Shown here: positions 52,601 to 57,508 of the stretch, in pieces
Numbering within the stretch: the stretch's first letter is position 1
Layout: each line of letters starts with the position of its first letter
Assembly (NCBI GenBank): GCA_023630585.1
Contig: CM042536.1
Span: 27,518,964 to 27,582,963, forward strand
DNA from: Cranoglanis bouderius
Lineage: Eukaryota > Chordata > Actinopteri > Siluriformes > Cranoglanididae
DNA: 64,000 nucleotides
Direction of reading: 5' to 3'
Notes under the pieces: generated by a model
The model's input: the letters and a program-made list of their open reading frames with translations, nothing else
The model's database searches: none
What the model was told of the DNA's origin: nothing
Position numbers and translations under genes: made by a program

Positions 52601-53754
52601 AACAGTCAGGGTCTCAGAAAGTCTGCCTCATTTCCCCCCTTCCCTTCCTGTCCTTCATTGCCGTTTCTTCCATTTTAATAGTCTGAATGATCAACCATAA
52701 CCACATAACCATGAAAAGATGAGCTTGGTCATCCCATGTCATTCCGTCTGGCTCTGGATCCTTCCAACATCATGATGCAGAAGGAACATGGATTCATCAA
52801 CCAGCCAGCATTTTCCATTCATTCCACTGCTCCACTGGAGATTCTCTTTCTTGTTCTTTGCTGATAACAGCATCCAACATGGTCTGTTGTAGCCAATTCA
52901 AGACACTGAGTCCAATAAGTGATGCTTTCTGAGCTTGAATTTGGATGTGATTTGCCTGCGTGTCTGCTTTCATGATTCTCCGTATTGTATGTTGACCTCC
53001 CTGAACTACAAGCTGTTGTTGTCCACAGTGCTGATTTGCTAAACACGGGTAGTTTTTTTTCCCCCCGCACCATTCTCTTCCAGGATAACAGCTGTTTGGG
53101 AGATGCCAGAACTGCCTACTATCACACTAAGCTCAAAGTCACTAAATCCACATTTTACCTAGTGCAAGGCTCAAACAAACACAGAATTGAGGCTGCCTGC
53201 TGTACACCACATTTAATTAGAGGCTATACCTAATAAACTAGCAAAATGTTGATTTTTATGAGTTTGTTTTACTTTTATATAACTGACACACTTTAATAAC
53301 AAATAAAATGGGTCTTGTTACTGGACTCAGACACTCCATTCACTGTATTCACTGTTTTTTATATTTTTTATCTCACCTGTAACCTCCAGTGTGACGGTGT
53401 CCTGTTCGTAAGTATCCCCAAGGGTCACGTGACAGAGAAAGGTCCCAGAGTCGTTGGTGCGGAGCTGGGAGAGAGCCAGCGAGACATTTAGGCTGTCTGA
53501 GTGGTACCCGGGCAGACTGACCCGTCCTTCATACGCCCGCTGTACGCGAACTTCCCCGTTCTCGAGTGCGAGCACAGTGGTCTCTGTGTCACCCCGAAGG
53601 CGGCTCCATCGCACATGCGGAGTACCACCTTGGTGGGAGGAGCCGAGCGGCAGGGTGTGGATGCAGGGAAGGAGGGCGGAGCCTGCGAGAGGCTCTTGCA
53701 CCGCGAGGTGCGTTACTTTGCGCGCAGTAACGAGAGTTTCTGCTTCGGTCAGAC
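1..53754 (-). CDS. ncan: Neurocan-like lectican core protein, partial gene (11 exons seen)
   Basis: The product is a secreted chondroitin sulfate proteoglycan core protein. Lecticans bind hyaluronan through the N-terminal Ig/link region and tenascins and other ligands through the C-terminal lectin region; neurocan is known mainly from brain matrix. Spliced exons give about 951 codons: Ig, link 1, link 2, a 429-residue disordered centre, EGF1, EGF2, C-type lectin. All between-domain junctions are phase 1; within domains they are phase 2 (link 1), phase 1 and phase 0 (lectin). Two EGF domains, plus ENWRENQPDNFF and CDHGWKKFHGHCY in the lectin, argue for neurocan; brevican has one EGF and a different lectin sequence. 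The 3' part of the last lectin exon, the sushi domain and the C-terminus lie beyond position 1, and the signal-peptide exon and promoter were not found. In a teleost this may be one of two ohnologs (ncana/ncanb), which cannot be decided here. Confidence 0.9.
435..650 (-). repeat. Possible old LTR fragment
   Basis: Read on the minus strand, this CT-rich stretch resembles LTR-like segments seen elsewhere in the window (25640-25790, 46970-47290): the words 'cctgtcattggtttgt' and 'ttctgtgtta' recur. No ends or target duplication were found, so this is only a resemblance. Confidence 0.3.
645..1230. repeat. 35-bp minisatellite, each unit with a CCAAT-box motif
   Basis: Tandem units of about 35 bp fill most of the 1.28-kb intron between lectin exons 2 and 3. 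The repeated core is CTGATTGGTTAG followed by AATGTGCATGGACAAATCAGA. I count about 13 copies of CTGATTGGTTAG and 2 of CTGATTGGTCAA from 724 to 1222, with decayed units on both sides. The reverse complement CTAACCAATCAG matches the NF-Y consensus YYRRCCAATCAG. Units at 900-1160 are nearly identical; those before 720 and after 1230 are eroded. Confidence 0.9.
1427..1509 (-). CDS. ncan: ncan exon: C-type lectin domain, part 2
   Basis: This 83-bp exon reads LGHDNVWIGLNDRTVEEDF, then QWTDNVDL. WIGLND is the core C-type lectin signature. It starts in phase 1, ends in phase 0 before gtgagt, and has the length usual for lecticans. It is too short to stand out as an open frame and was placed by splice sites and homology. 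The intron separating it from part 1 is only 216 bp. Confidence 0.94.
1726..1884 (-). CDS. ncan: ncan exon: C-type lectin domain, part 1
   Basis: This 159-bp exon is the first of three that build the C-type lectin domain in lecticans. It reads DTEGCDHGWKKFHGHCYKLF, then TWEDAEKDC and SGHLTSVTS, ending EQDFLN plus a phase-1 G. Three cysteines are present, including the extra N-terminal pair of long-form lectin domains. The acceptor is ccccatag and the donor gtgagt. Confidence 0.95.
2398..3140. mobile_element. Non-autonomous DNA transposon with long inverted ends (copy 1)
   Basis: The left end (gtcataagtttatatacgcc) and the right half are inverted relatives over roughly 150-200 bp: 'aatagcttattcagggcag' on the right mirrors 'taataagctatttcacataa' on the left. 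The interior 'gcaggacctggaggattttt' also occurs in the copy at 18931-19515. The extreme right end has decayed. There is no coding capacity. Confidence 0.65.
4360..4860. repeat. Dispersed repeat H, copy 1
   Basis: This copy shares 'ctgacactggagactccttc', 'atcatactttttatccattt', 'ttactatagaaac' and 'cttctgaccagtcag' in the same order with the copy at 20040-21430. Further pieces lie near 17500, 24000, 25330 and 54250. The class is unknown; it is probably a non-autonomous DNA transposon. Confidence 0.6.
5083..5118. repeat. (GT)n microsatellite
   Basis: About 18 GT units follow an imperfect AT/GT tract at 5046-5082. Confidence 0.95.
6145..6360. repeat. DNA-transposon end fragment
   Basis: The stretch contains 'gtcccaactttttt' near the start and 'tcccaacttttttggaaatgggg' style sequence at the end, with 'aaatcacagatttttgtttt' between. 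I recognise this as the common end of a fish DNA transposon that is otherwise absent here. Confidence 0.5.
6460..6970. repeat. Interspersed repeat tails, with (AATTG)n end
   Basis: An AAGAAGAAG-rich segment is followed by 'ggtgcctacgcacttttggt' and 'gcttggccccct', a common fish repeat end (to about 6716). A second tail at 6885-6970, 'aaagctgctttgtgacgatg' then 'gcgctatacaaataaaactg' and an AATTG microsatellite, is a typical retroposon-type 3' end. Confidence 0.5.
7691..7804 (-). CDS. ncan: ncan exon: EGF-like domain 2 (calcium-binding type)
   Basis: This 114-bp exon encodes VDDCLSNPCENGGTC, then IDKVDSFICLCLPSY and SGDMCEK. The DVDD or AVDD start before the first cysteine fits a calcium-binding EGF. 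All six cysteines are present with normal spacing. Phase is 1 at both ends. The acceptor is ccttgtag and the donor gtaaac. It joins the lectin domain as CEKDTEGCDHGW, as in neurocan. Confidence 0.94.
7860..8040 (-). repeat. tRNA-derived SINE (minus orientation), 3' part truncated
   Basis: On the minus strand, GGTTCGAATCC is a perfect tRNA B-box. It is followed by 'gcgcggagtttgcatgatat' and 'cctccaagtactccggtttc'. The A-box end is missing or eroded. This is the same family as 11690-11874 (minus) and 39195-39310 (plus). Confidence 0.65.
9549..10087. mobile_element. Tc1/mariner-type non-autonomous element (copy 1)
   Basis: The element starts 'cagtactgtgcaaaagtttt' 'aggcaccc' and ends 'tttttgcacagtactg', giving inverted ends flanked by TA. 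Internal 'gtgaaagtcaaagtctccag' is shared with the shorter copy at 37818-38162. The shared interior is probably the remains of a transposase 3' end. Confidence 0.75.
10130..10270. repeat. SINE/LINE-related fragment
   Basis: An ATTC-rich start, then 'tttatcctggtcagggttgt' and 'cctatcccaggaacactggg', is the body of a widespread fish retroposon. No ends are definable. Confidence 0.5.
11690..11874 (-). repeat. tRNA-derived SINE (minus orientation)
   Basis: On the minus strand it begins 'ggcttagtggttagc' (A-box region), followed by 'cgattcgattccc' (B-box), then a body with 'ccctgtgctttggtc' and 'cagtccaaagacatgcttt'. No polymerase III terminator was looked for in detail. Confidence 0.65.
13176..13659 (+). 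mobile_element. Tc1-like transposon, 3' half (5'-truncated)
   Basis: The sequence begins inside the transposase (HVDVTLTPTTYLN) and runs through QKLFRNGLRNIEFKVLTWPP and NSPDLNQIEHLWD, the C-terminal catalytic region of Tc1 transposases. It ends with the inverted-repeat sequence 'ggtggttttaatgttatggc'. The reading frame shifts between about 13310 and 13360 and again near 13500. The 5' half is missing. It is the same family as 16069-17088, in opposite orientation. Confidence 0.85.
16069..17088 (-). mobile_element. Tc1-like transposon, internally deleted, both ends present
   Basis: The inverted ends are 'gatcaaccataacattaaaa' on the left and the complement of 'ttttaaagttatggctgatc' on the right, next to TA. 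On the minus strand the transposase survives in pieces: N-terminal sequence (about 16990-16830), then a deletion, then MVQWKKVAWSNESCFLLHHV through HVDVTLTPTTYLN (16689-16470), a second deletion and a frameshifted C-terminus. The first catalytic Asp (normally WSDES) is Asn (WSNES). This is a dead copy. Confidence 0.88.
17575..17850. repeat. Retroposon-type tail
   Basis: The sequence 'ttatatagcacttttctaga' then 'actcaaagcgctttacattg' and a GC-rich part with 'agcatccacctggatgatgc' is a repeat recognised from many fish introns. It sits inside a fragment of repeat H (17500-17560 and 17870-17960). Confidence 0.55.
18931..19515. mobile_element. Non-autonomous DNA transposon with inverted ends (copy 2)
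   Basis: The left end is cagttgtgctcataaattta; the right end is tgtaaatttatgagcaccac followed by tg. TA flanks both ends. It shares 'gcaggacctggaggattttt' and the right arm with the copy at 2398-3140. Relative to that copy it has lost most of its left arm interior. Confidence 0.8.
20040..21430. repeat. Dispersed repeat H, copy with nested insertion
   Basis: Left portion 20040-20847 and right portion 21290-21430 together match the order of repeat H at 4360-4860. The two are separated by the element at 20848-21289, so that element inserted into repeat H. Confidence 0.6.
20848..21289. mobile_element. MITE-like element I (copy 1)
   Basis: The inverted ends are cagtccctccaggattttg and the complement of caaaatcctgtacagactg. 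The interior matches, in inverted orientation, 30634-31039 (shared 'tctgcaatattcgcaggagc' type sequence and 'cattcagccagagcc'). It is A/T-rich with no coding capacity. Confidence 0.75.
22885..23402. mobile_element. MITE-like element with about 55-bp inverted ends
   Basis: The left arm 'ctatgttcccagggttctat' 'gttccccagatttatacgg' and the right arm 'aaatctggggaacatagg' 'accctgggaacatag' are inverted matches. The interior is non-coding. Confidence 0.75.
23451..23668. repeat. (GTCC)n then (ATCT)n tetranucleotide arrays
   Basis: About 28 uninterrupted GTCC units (23451-23562) pass through CCAT into about 25 ATCT units with one A insertion (23651). The two arrays appear related by step mutation (GTCC, CATC, ATCT). 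Confidence 0.97.
23684..23862 (+). repeat. tRNA-derived SINE
   Basis: The A-box TGGCTCAGTGG (23685-23695) and the B-box GTTCAAATC (23730-23738) fit the polymerase III promoter consensus and have tRNA-like spacing. The body 'cttgagcaaggcccttaacc' and the 3' end 'ccaaatgccataaatgtaat' are typical of a common fish SINE. It directly abuts the ATCT array. Confidence 0.85.
24581..24685 (-). CDS. ncan: ncan exon: EGF-like domain 1, with shortened first loop
   Basis: This 105-bp exon encodes ALDRCSCLHGGTCLPHDEGF, then QCFCPQGYTGESCEI. All six cysteines are present, but the first two are separated by one residue (CSC) instead of the usual four or so. The exon is 9 bp shorter than the 114 bp of the EGF2 exon, so three codons appear to be missing. 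The frame and phase (1/1) are intact. The acceptor is ctctacag and the donor gtgagt, immediately followed by a GT-repeat tract in the intron. Confidence 0.9.
25630..25960 (+). repeat. Possible solo LTR fragment
   Basis: T-rich sequence with 'ctgtcctgtcattgctttgt' and 'cctaattgtgtccaggtgtt' resembles fish LTR U3 regions and the segment at 46970-47290. There are no clear TG/CA ends or duplication. Confidence 0.3.
26136..26184. repeat. (AC)n microsatellite
   Basis: About 25 AC units. Confidence 0.97.
26381..26462. repeat. (GT)n/(GA)n compound microsatellite
   Basis: A GT run with a single GC step (26404) changes into about 15 GA units. Confidence 0.97.
27172..27568. mobile_element. MITE-like element J, possibly piggyBac type (copy 1)
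   Basis: Both ends carry the palindrome GTTGCCATATGGCAAC. The right end continues as 'accatgcagtaaaagg', the complement of the left end of the copy at 45407. The interior ('cacttcctggtcatctgaca', 'ttgcctatcaaaaaattgga') is shared with that copy in inverted orientation. The TTAA target is preserved only at the 45-kb copy. Confidence 0.65.
27620..28130 (+). mobile_element. Degraded Tc1-like transposase fragment
   Basis: The sequence 'aaactggacagttgaagatt', then DSMDPNCLVPTVQAGSGGVM, then 'tcacctgatctgaatccaat' is the middle and 3' part of a Tc1 transposase gene. Several frameshifts and deletions are visible, including a T run at 27769-27785. The ends are absent. Confidence 0.7.
28200..28570 (+). 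mobile_element. Second degraded Tc1-like 3' fragment
   Basis: The sequence 'ctgagccctgacctcaacct', 'gggattaactggaacggcaa' and 'gtggaggctgttatagtagc' corresponds to a Tc1 transposase C-terminus (SPDLNLTEHHWD-like). It ends in 'gatggtcaggtgtgcacata'. It is a different family from the adjoining fragment. Confidence 0.65.
30634..31039. mobile_element. MITE-like element I (copy 2, inverted relative to copy 1)
   Basis: The left end cagtccatacaagatttcgc and the right end cacaaaatcctggggg, cctgactg are inverted. The interior matches 20848-21289 on the other strand. No obvious target duplication. Confidence 0.75.
32072..32958 (-). mobile_element. Tc1-like transposon with long inverted repeats, internally deleted
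   Basis: Inverted ends of about 200 bp start 'cagagccctccactaatatt' and end with the complement of 'aatattagtggagggcactg'. On the minus strand at 32598-32287 the C-terminal third of the transposase is open: the second catalytic Asp in QQENDPKHTSK is preserved, and NPIENLW carries the last Glu. The N-terminal two thirds are deleted. It is the same family as 41204-42726, in opposite orientation. Confidence 0.88.
34556..34624. repeat. (GT)n microsatellite
   Basis: About 34 uninterrupted GT units. Confidence 0.97.
36169..36978 (-). CDS. ncan: ncan exon: main central (chondroitin sulfate) exon
   Basis: This 810-bp exon (270 codons, phase 1 both ends) is the rest of the central region. It opens with EPMSWWSRSWFNQFSSTG, then acidic and Ser/Thr-rich sequence including a run of six Glu (about 36710-36735). 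Near the end, NPESGLGN at about 36201-36226 fits the acidic-SGxG type of glycosaminoglycan attachment site; GMGSGGSNEES is a weaker candidate. The acceptor is ctctgcag and the donor gtatgt. The long open frame in this strand, correct phase and splice sites support it. Shorter frames in the opposite direction are shadows. Confidence 0.87.
37818..38162. mobile_element. Tc1/mariner-type MITE (copy 2)
   Basis: The ends cagtactgtgcaaaagtttt and aaaacttttgcacagtactg are perfect inverted repeats, flanked by TA. It is the shorter relative of 9549-10087. About 345 bp, non-coding. Confidence 0.85.
39195..39310 (+). repeat. tRNA-derived SINE
   Basis: An A-box-like 'tgacttagtggttagcac', a B-box-like 'ggggtttgatttc' and the body 'gagtttgcatgttctccccg' are in SINE order. 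The 3' end is truncated. Confidence 0.65.
39500..40200. repeat. Dispersed repeat K, with a (GATA)n retroposon tail inside
   Basis: The segments 'cagcttatccttcaaaccac', 'ggatcaagtgctattttata' and 'cataaatactgacgcaactt' recur in altered form around 52260, 55120-55390, 59260-59290 and 63040-63900. At 39628-39700 a GATA run followed by 'aaactttattgatcccaagg' is a typical non-LTR retrotransposon 3' tail nested in it. Confidence 0.5.
41204..42726 (+). mobile_element. Near full-length Tc1-like transposon
   Basis: The inverted ends start 'cagttccctccactaatatt' and finish with the complement, 'aatattggtgggggcattg', next to TA. The arms are about 200 bp, as in IR/DR-type Tc1 elements. The interior is a transposase gene in one frame with one stop (see 41596-42507). 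This is the best-preserved DNA transposon in the window. Confidence 0.93.
41596..42507 (+). pseudogene. Tc1-like transposase, one in-frame stop and C-terminal deletion
   Basis: The frame starts MGKTKEYSCDARQKIVELHK, the paired-like DNA-binding half (helix-turn-helix words GYKKIAQALKMPISTIRAII), and continues to the DDE catalytic domain. A TGA at 42031-42033 replaces the Trp normally found before SDETK; the frame then reopens without a shift. The catalytic residues are all present: Asp in SDETK, Asp in QQDND and Glu in IENLW, with 34 residues between the last two (DD34E). After DLERFC it ends abruptly in STKY, so roughly 30 C-terminal residues present in the 32-kb copy (EEWSQIPCHVFSNLLRHYRR) are deleted. 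It is not expected to be active. Confidence 0.9.
44430..44906 (-). CDS. ncan: ncan exon: first central Ser/Thr/Pro-rich exon
   Basis: This 477-bp exon (159 codons, phase 1 to phase 1) follows link module 2. It starts ETQRSSAEPPAPQPS and ends in a mucin-like stretch rich in Thr, Ser and Pro (TTVPGVISTTVLEVSSSTK). It should be disordered and O-glycosylated. It has few acidic Ser-Gly sites for glycosaminoglycan chains. A Trp-rich motif, SSWWKPWNYLTG, stands out and recurs in altered form at the start of the next exon. The acceptor is tgcattccag and the donor gtaaga. The flanking exons and the phase leave little doubt that it belongs to the gene. Confidence 0.87.
45403..45715. mobile_element. MITE-like element J, possibly piggyBac type (copy 2)
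   Basis: It starts TTAA then ccttttactgcatggtgttg and the palindrome GTTGCCATATGGCAAC. The body is the inverted counterpart of 27172-27568. TTAA followed by CCT is what piggyBac-type ends look like. The right end has decayed. Confidence 0.6.
46965..47310 (+). repeat. Candidate solo LTR
   Basis: It begins 'tgtcatggtttcccac' and has 'tgagtatttataccctgtag' as a possible TATA region and an AATAAA signal in 'ccataaataaagcagt'. It ends near 'gttaca'. The layout is that of an LTR, but no target duplication was confirmed. Confidence 0.4.
47723..48004 (-). CDS. ncan: ncan exon: link module 2
   Basis: This 282-bp exon encodes the whole second link module: GEVFQLSAPGNLTL, a cysteine in VAQCAV, ATVGQFHLAWRSGLEYC, GWLADGSVRY, a cysteine in HPECRSG, and a final cysteine in SAYCYR. 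All four cysteines are present. The stretch between the third and fourth cysteines looks a few residues shorter than I expect for lecticans. NLT and NGT are possible N-glycosylation sites. Phase is 1 at both ends; the donor is gtacgt. Confidence 0.93.
48329..48456 (-). CDS. ncan: ncan exon: link module 1, second half
   Basis: This 128-bp exon reads YPIQKPELGCYGHSE, then GVRNYGKRDASELFDVYCF, completing link module 1 with its third and fourth cysteines. The acceptor is cttcacag. The donor gtgaaa leaves a phase-1 G, which pairs with the GT opening the next exon to give the GEVF start of link module 2. The intron to that next exon is only 324 bp. Confidence 0.93.
49451..49625 (-). CDS. ncan: ncan exon: link module 1, first half
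   Basis: This 175-bp exon begins with GVVFHYR and holds the first half of link (PTR) module 1, with cysteines in ERACEQ and LDECSAG and the link signature GWLSDQTVR. It starts in phase 1 and ends in phase 2 before gttagc, a GT donor of weak context. It joins the next exon to restore TVRYPIQ. Link modules bind hyaluronan. The length of 175 bp is the usual one for this lectican exon. Confidence 0.92.
50207..51628 (+). mobile_element. Tc1-like transposon, degenerate
   Basis: Inverted ends 'cagtggtgcttgaaagtttg' and 'caaactttcaagcaccactg' are flanked by TA. A transposase starts at 50574 (MAQTKEISEDLRK). It is broken by a frameshift within 50 bases, a deletion near 50690, and further stops. WMDETKIEF and MQQDNGLKHTSHSTKEWL mark the first two catalytic Asp regions. 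The C-terminal Glu region is deleted. It is a different family from the 41-kb element. Confidence 0.9.
52680..53245 (-). mobile_element. Strongly decayed Tc1-like remnant
   Basis: The words 'catcatgatgcagaaggaac', 'ggattcatcaaccagccagc' and, at the end, 'tatacctaataaactagcaa' follow the order of a Tc1-type transposon read on the minus strand. No intact coding stretch remains. Confidence 0.5.
53377..53754 (-). CDS. ncan: ncan exon: Ig V-type domain
   Basis: This 378-bp exon encodes the N-terminal Ig domain. The disulfide cysteines are in LLPCIH and FLCHVT. The core tryptophan is in VRWSR, and the conserved SLALSQLRTNDSGTFLC stretch before the second Cys is typical of link-protein and lectican Ig domains. 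Possible N-glycosylation sites are NVS and NDS. The 5' boundary is placed at a strong acceptor: a polypyrimidine tract ending in catggcag. It gives phase 1, the rule for this family. The same frame reads on to an ATG at 53798-53800 (see separate entry). The exon ends LEVT plus G before gtgaga and joins the next exon to read VTGVVFHYR, a lectican hallmark. Confidence 0.88.
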
Positions 53755-53800
53755 CTGCCATGAAAGGAAAAAGAAGACCTAAAATTAGACTATTTAACAT
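53755..53800 (-). other. Acceptor tract of the Ig exon, or alternative translation start
   Basis: The Ig reading frame extends upstream to an ATG at 53798-53800, giving MLNSLILGLLFPFMAG, which looks like a signal peptide. The same bases form an excellent polypyrimidine tract and AG acceptor. Lecticans normally place the signal peptide on a separate upstream exon ending in phase 1. I therefore favour intron sequence whose T-rich tract happens to read as hydrophobic residues. A second AG lies directly before the ATG (ctactcag), so an exon starting there cannot be excluded. Confidence 0.5.
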
Positions 53801-54003
53801 CTGAGTAGCGCAAAGTTGATCAAGAATTTAGACAAAATACAGAGTGACGCAAATAGAGTGAAAAAATTATTATTAAAAAACACAACAATAAATAAAGGAT
53901 GTAGAGAGAGAGAGAGAGAGGGGTATAGATAGAAAGGCAGAACAGAGACAATATATATAGAAATGTTTTTTTTAATAAATTGAAATTTGCATTTGAAATA
54001 ATA

Positions 54004-54009
54004 AAACAC

Positions 54010-54081
<72 letters not shown>
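54004..54081. repeat. (AC)n microsatellite
   Basis: About 37 AC units with two AT steps near the left end. Confidence 0.97.
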
Positions 54082-54083
<2 letters not shown>

Positions 54084-56886
54084 TTTGCATCCTTTAACCT
54101 CACAGAGTAATTCAATCTGGGGAAAGGTGTCCACATGTTCTACTTGAGTAAAATAAATCAATATTTCAGAAAAATAAAGTCATAACACTTTTCATTACAT
54201 CTAAAATAAATAACATGCATTTTAATTAGCTTCTTATTAGGCTTAAGGCCCTGTGTATGAGCTGTTTTTATAGAAACAATAACACAGTATTATGAGAAGC
54301 ACATTACAATAAATCTGTTATTTGAACTACTATCAGAGCCATTGTTTATAGAAAATTAATCAACACCTTCTGACCAATCAGCTTTGGGTATAAACATCCT
54401 TAAATAACAAATAGATTTCTCATACATGATTTTTATTTTTTGCGGTCGCCATATTTGGGACTGAATTTCTGGTTTCGCTGCAGAATGTGAACATAACTAA
54501 AGGTGAAATATTACTTACCTTACCTCAGAAGAGAATAAACAGTACTTCAACAAAGTGGATAAAATAGACTGTGATCCTTATGTACTTTCCCTGAACCCCT
54601 TTTTGATCGAAAACCTATGCCTATGTCACAGCAATGTGTTCCCACTTTCACCAACATATTAATCCATACCAGCTCCATAAGATGAGAGACTCACGTCCAT
54701 CACATGCACTCATGCCATTTTCTTTTTTTTCTGAGCCTATTTTTTCAACTTGTATGCATGAGTCAAGCATAAACTCCATAGAGATCCATTCAAATCACAC
54801 ACTTGCTCCTTATATAAGCTGTTTTACAATCATAATATACAGAAATGATCTAGTTATTCTGAAGAAAGTGTTTGTAGAATAATCATACTTATTACCTGGC
54901 GTTCCCACTGGCAGCGTCGCAGCACGTCACGACAAAGCGGATGGAAGTTATTCATTTTCAAATGACTTGTGAAGCGAGCAGAATGAGCAATGAGTGGAAA
55001 AAGTTGAGTGGACTTTAATTTTATACAAATGAGAAGCACATTGATATGGCGAAGCGAGGGATGATGGGACATTTCTTTTTTTTTCGTCCTCATTGTGAAA
55101 CGTTGTTCATATTTGTTATTCGTCCTTCTTTAGTCCGTATTTTCTATCCCCTGACTCTTGTAGGGCTGAAAGGCAAAGGCAGTGGTCTAGACGCTATCGA
55201 AAAACCCAGTCTCAAAAACTGAGGCAGCTTCTGAGGTGTGAACTGCATGCAAATCATTTACGCATAATGTTAACAGGGCATCCAGAAAATCCATTCATGC
55301 ACCTACGCAACTGAATTCTAAATATGCGTAACTTTCTATGTATAAATATTGACATACGTAGCTTTTGAACTCAAATCTCTAACTCTGAATTAGTTCATCA
55401 GGTAGGTTATGTTCATTATAAAGTAACTAAGCTAGCTTCAATTGTCAGTCATGCTGGCTTTAGCTAACATGATGTTATCAACAGCAGCAAAACTCAAGAT
55501 ACAATATCTATATATAGATTGTAATATCAATATTTGTTGGACAATATATTGTCCCAGAAATAATTGTGATAAATGATATTATTGTTTTTAATTTTTTACA
55601 TTTTAAGACCATTTTATGCCACTGATATAATGATAATATAACAGCATAATAATGCAAGTGCATCCTTTCAAAGAGCAATGAGCTTTTAATTGTTAAGAAT
55701 ATTCACACATTGGAATTGGAATGTCAAAACAAATTTAAATATCCTAAATTAATGAAACATAAATAAAATAAAATAAAACCACACAAGCAAAACAATAAAT
55801 AAAATGAATTGTAATACAATAGTGAATTGTTTATGCTTTAGTTACTCATTGTCCATGTTTTAGTGTGCTGTTAGGGAAACACAAAGCCAGTCTCCACAAC
55901 GTGACTTACCGTTCTACCTAGTGCCTTACTTAAGTTCAGCTTCACTTGTGCATTCGTGTCATTTTGTGCAGAAGTGATTTGTAACATTAGGTCTATGTTG
56001 TGTAAATGTCTGATTAATCTCATATGTGTATATGATGCGTTTGGGCGAGTTAATTAACCTTCTTGTAAAGCGCTTCAGTTTACTGCTGTTCATTCACTGA
56101 TCAGCTTCAGCTCACGAAGCTTAAGCGGCTCAATCCCCGACATTACTGACTACGACTGGATTATTTGAAACACTAGAACTAGTCTCTCTAGATTTTTCTT
56201 CTGCAAATAACATTGCTAGTGCATTGTTAATATCTTGCGCGTCGTTGTTTCAACAGTATGTTTTAATTAAAATTGGTGCTAGTGCTGGTTACACATCTTA
56301 AATTCGAATGCACATTCATTGTTATGTAAACAAACACGCATAACACAATAAGCAATATCGAGGTCCTGTCCATACTGTATATTGTACGATAAGTCGATAA
56401 AGTAATTATTGTGTCAGGCCTAGTCAAGACCAGTAGGTTGTGTTTTATGATCATTTCTATCCAAATGTACAAATTATACTCAGCATTTAGTTAAATTTTC
56501 ATGTAATTAGGTAATTAGCATGTATATTTATGCCACCAGTGATAGACAGAAATGTATGACATCCATAAGAAAGCAAATTTAATGAAAATCGGTTGTGCAT
56601 AAAGCGAGTTACAGCTTGTTTAATCAGAGTACAGTGGAGTCTTCCCATAGACATGCAATGGCTTATGAGCAGTTTTCACGCCCACTAAAGTGGCAGTCAC
56701 CTAAGAAAGTCGTTAGCGAAAATGGTTAATGGTTAATGAGGTAAACAGAAAAATGTAGATTTCCAATGTCTGTACCAGTGTATATCTAAAGTGAGGATGC
56801 ATTGGCAACCGAGAATGATGACTGTGCTTCTAGTGATGAGTTCTTTCCTGTCACTGTTTTTGAGAGATATTCTAATTAACTAAATA

Positions 56887-56890
<4 letters not shown>

Positions 56891-56950
<60 letters not shown>
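56891..56950. repeat. (GT)n microsatellite
   Basis: About 30 uninterrupted GT units. Confidence 0.97.
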
Positions 56951-56951
<1 letters not shown>

Positions 56952-57508
56952 TAATGAAAGTGGGGTTACTGATTGATGTCAGCACCATTATACACACATG
57001 GCAGGAGACCCATGGCCTGATCATGGTGAGAGAGAAAGGAGTCAGTGGAAAGGGCAACACTTTGGTCACAGTCACATTAATCAGAGTTTTTCTGTGGAGT
57101 GTGTGTTTGTGTGTGTTAAAGCTTAATAAAGAGATTCAGAACCATTCTGAATTTTTGTTTACTTCTTCTTTCTTAAGATGCTTAGGCCATAATTAGAACT
57201 CTCAGTGTGAACAGAGCTGGTCATATTACTATAACTGACGACTGGGTACCTGTGAATTTGTGCTTTTAAAATGGCAAGGCAACAATAGTTTAAGTGGCTA
57301 TAGTCATAAGAACGCTGTTGCTAGGCAACTAGGAAACAAGAACATCAAACAGAAACTACCTTATGATAGAGGCTTGCAATTTAGCTAGCCTGTATTTTTA
57401 ATACCGAGAAATTAGAAGAAACAGTAGAAACGTGTCAAAAGTATTCGGAAATATTCTCTCAGAGATGTTGGTAAAGAACTAATAAAAAGATTGTATGACT
57501 AAAATCAC

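Larger units (their letters stand above)
49626..53376 (-). other. ncan intron between Ig and link module 1 exons
   Basis: It contains a short AC array (49639-49664) next to the exon acceptor, a Tc1-like transposon (50207-51628), a weak repeat K fragment (52160-52330) and a decayed Tc1 remnant (52680-53245). Nothing is recognised at 49700-50200. Confidence 0.7.

Noticed and set aside
1..53754. Brevican, versican or aggrecan instead of neurocan
   Set aside because: Brevican has one EGF domain and a different lectin sequence; versican has much larger central exons and different EGF and lectin wording; aggrecan has an extra pair of link modules. None of these fits as well.
53327..53800. Ig exon as an independent small Ig-domain gene
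   Set aside because: Phase, splice donor and the following link exons tie it to the lectican gene.
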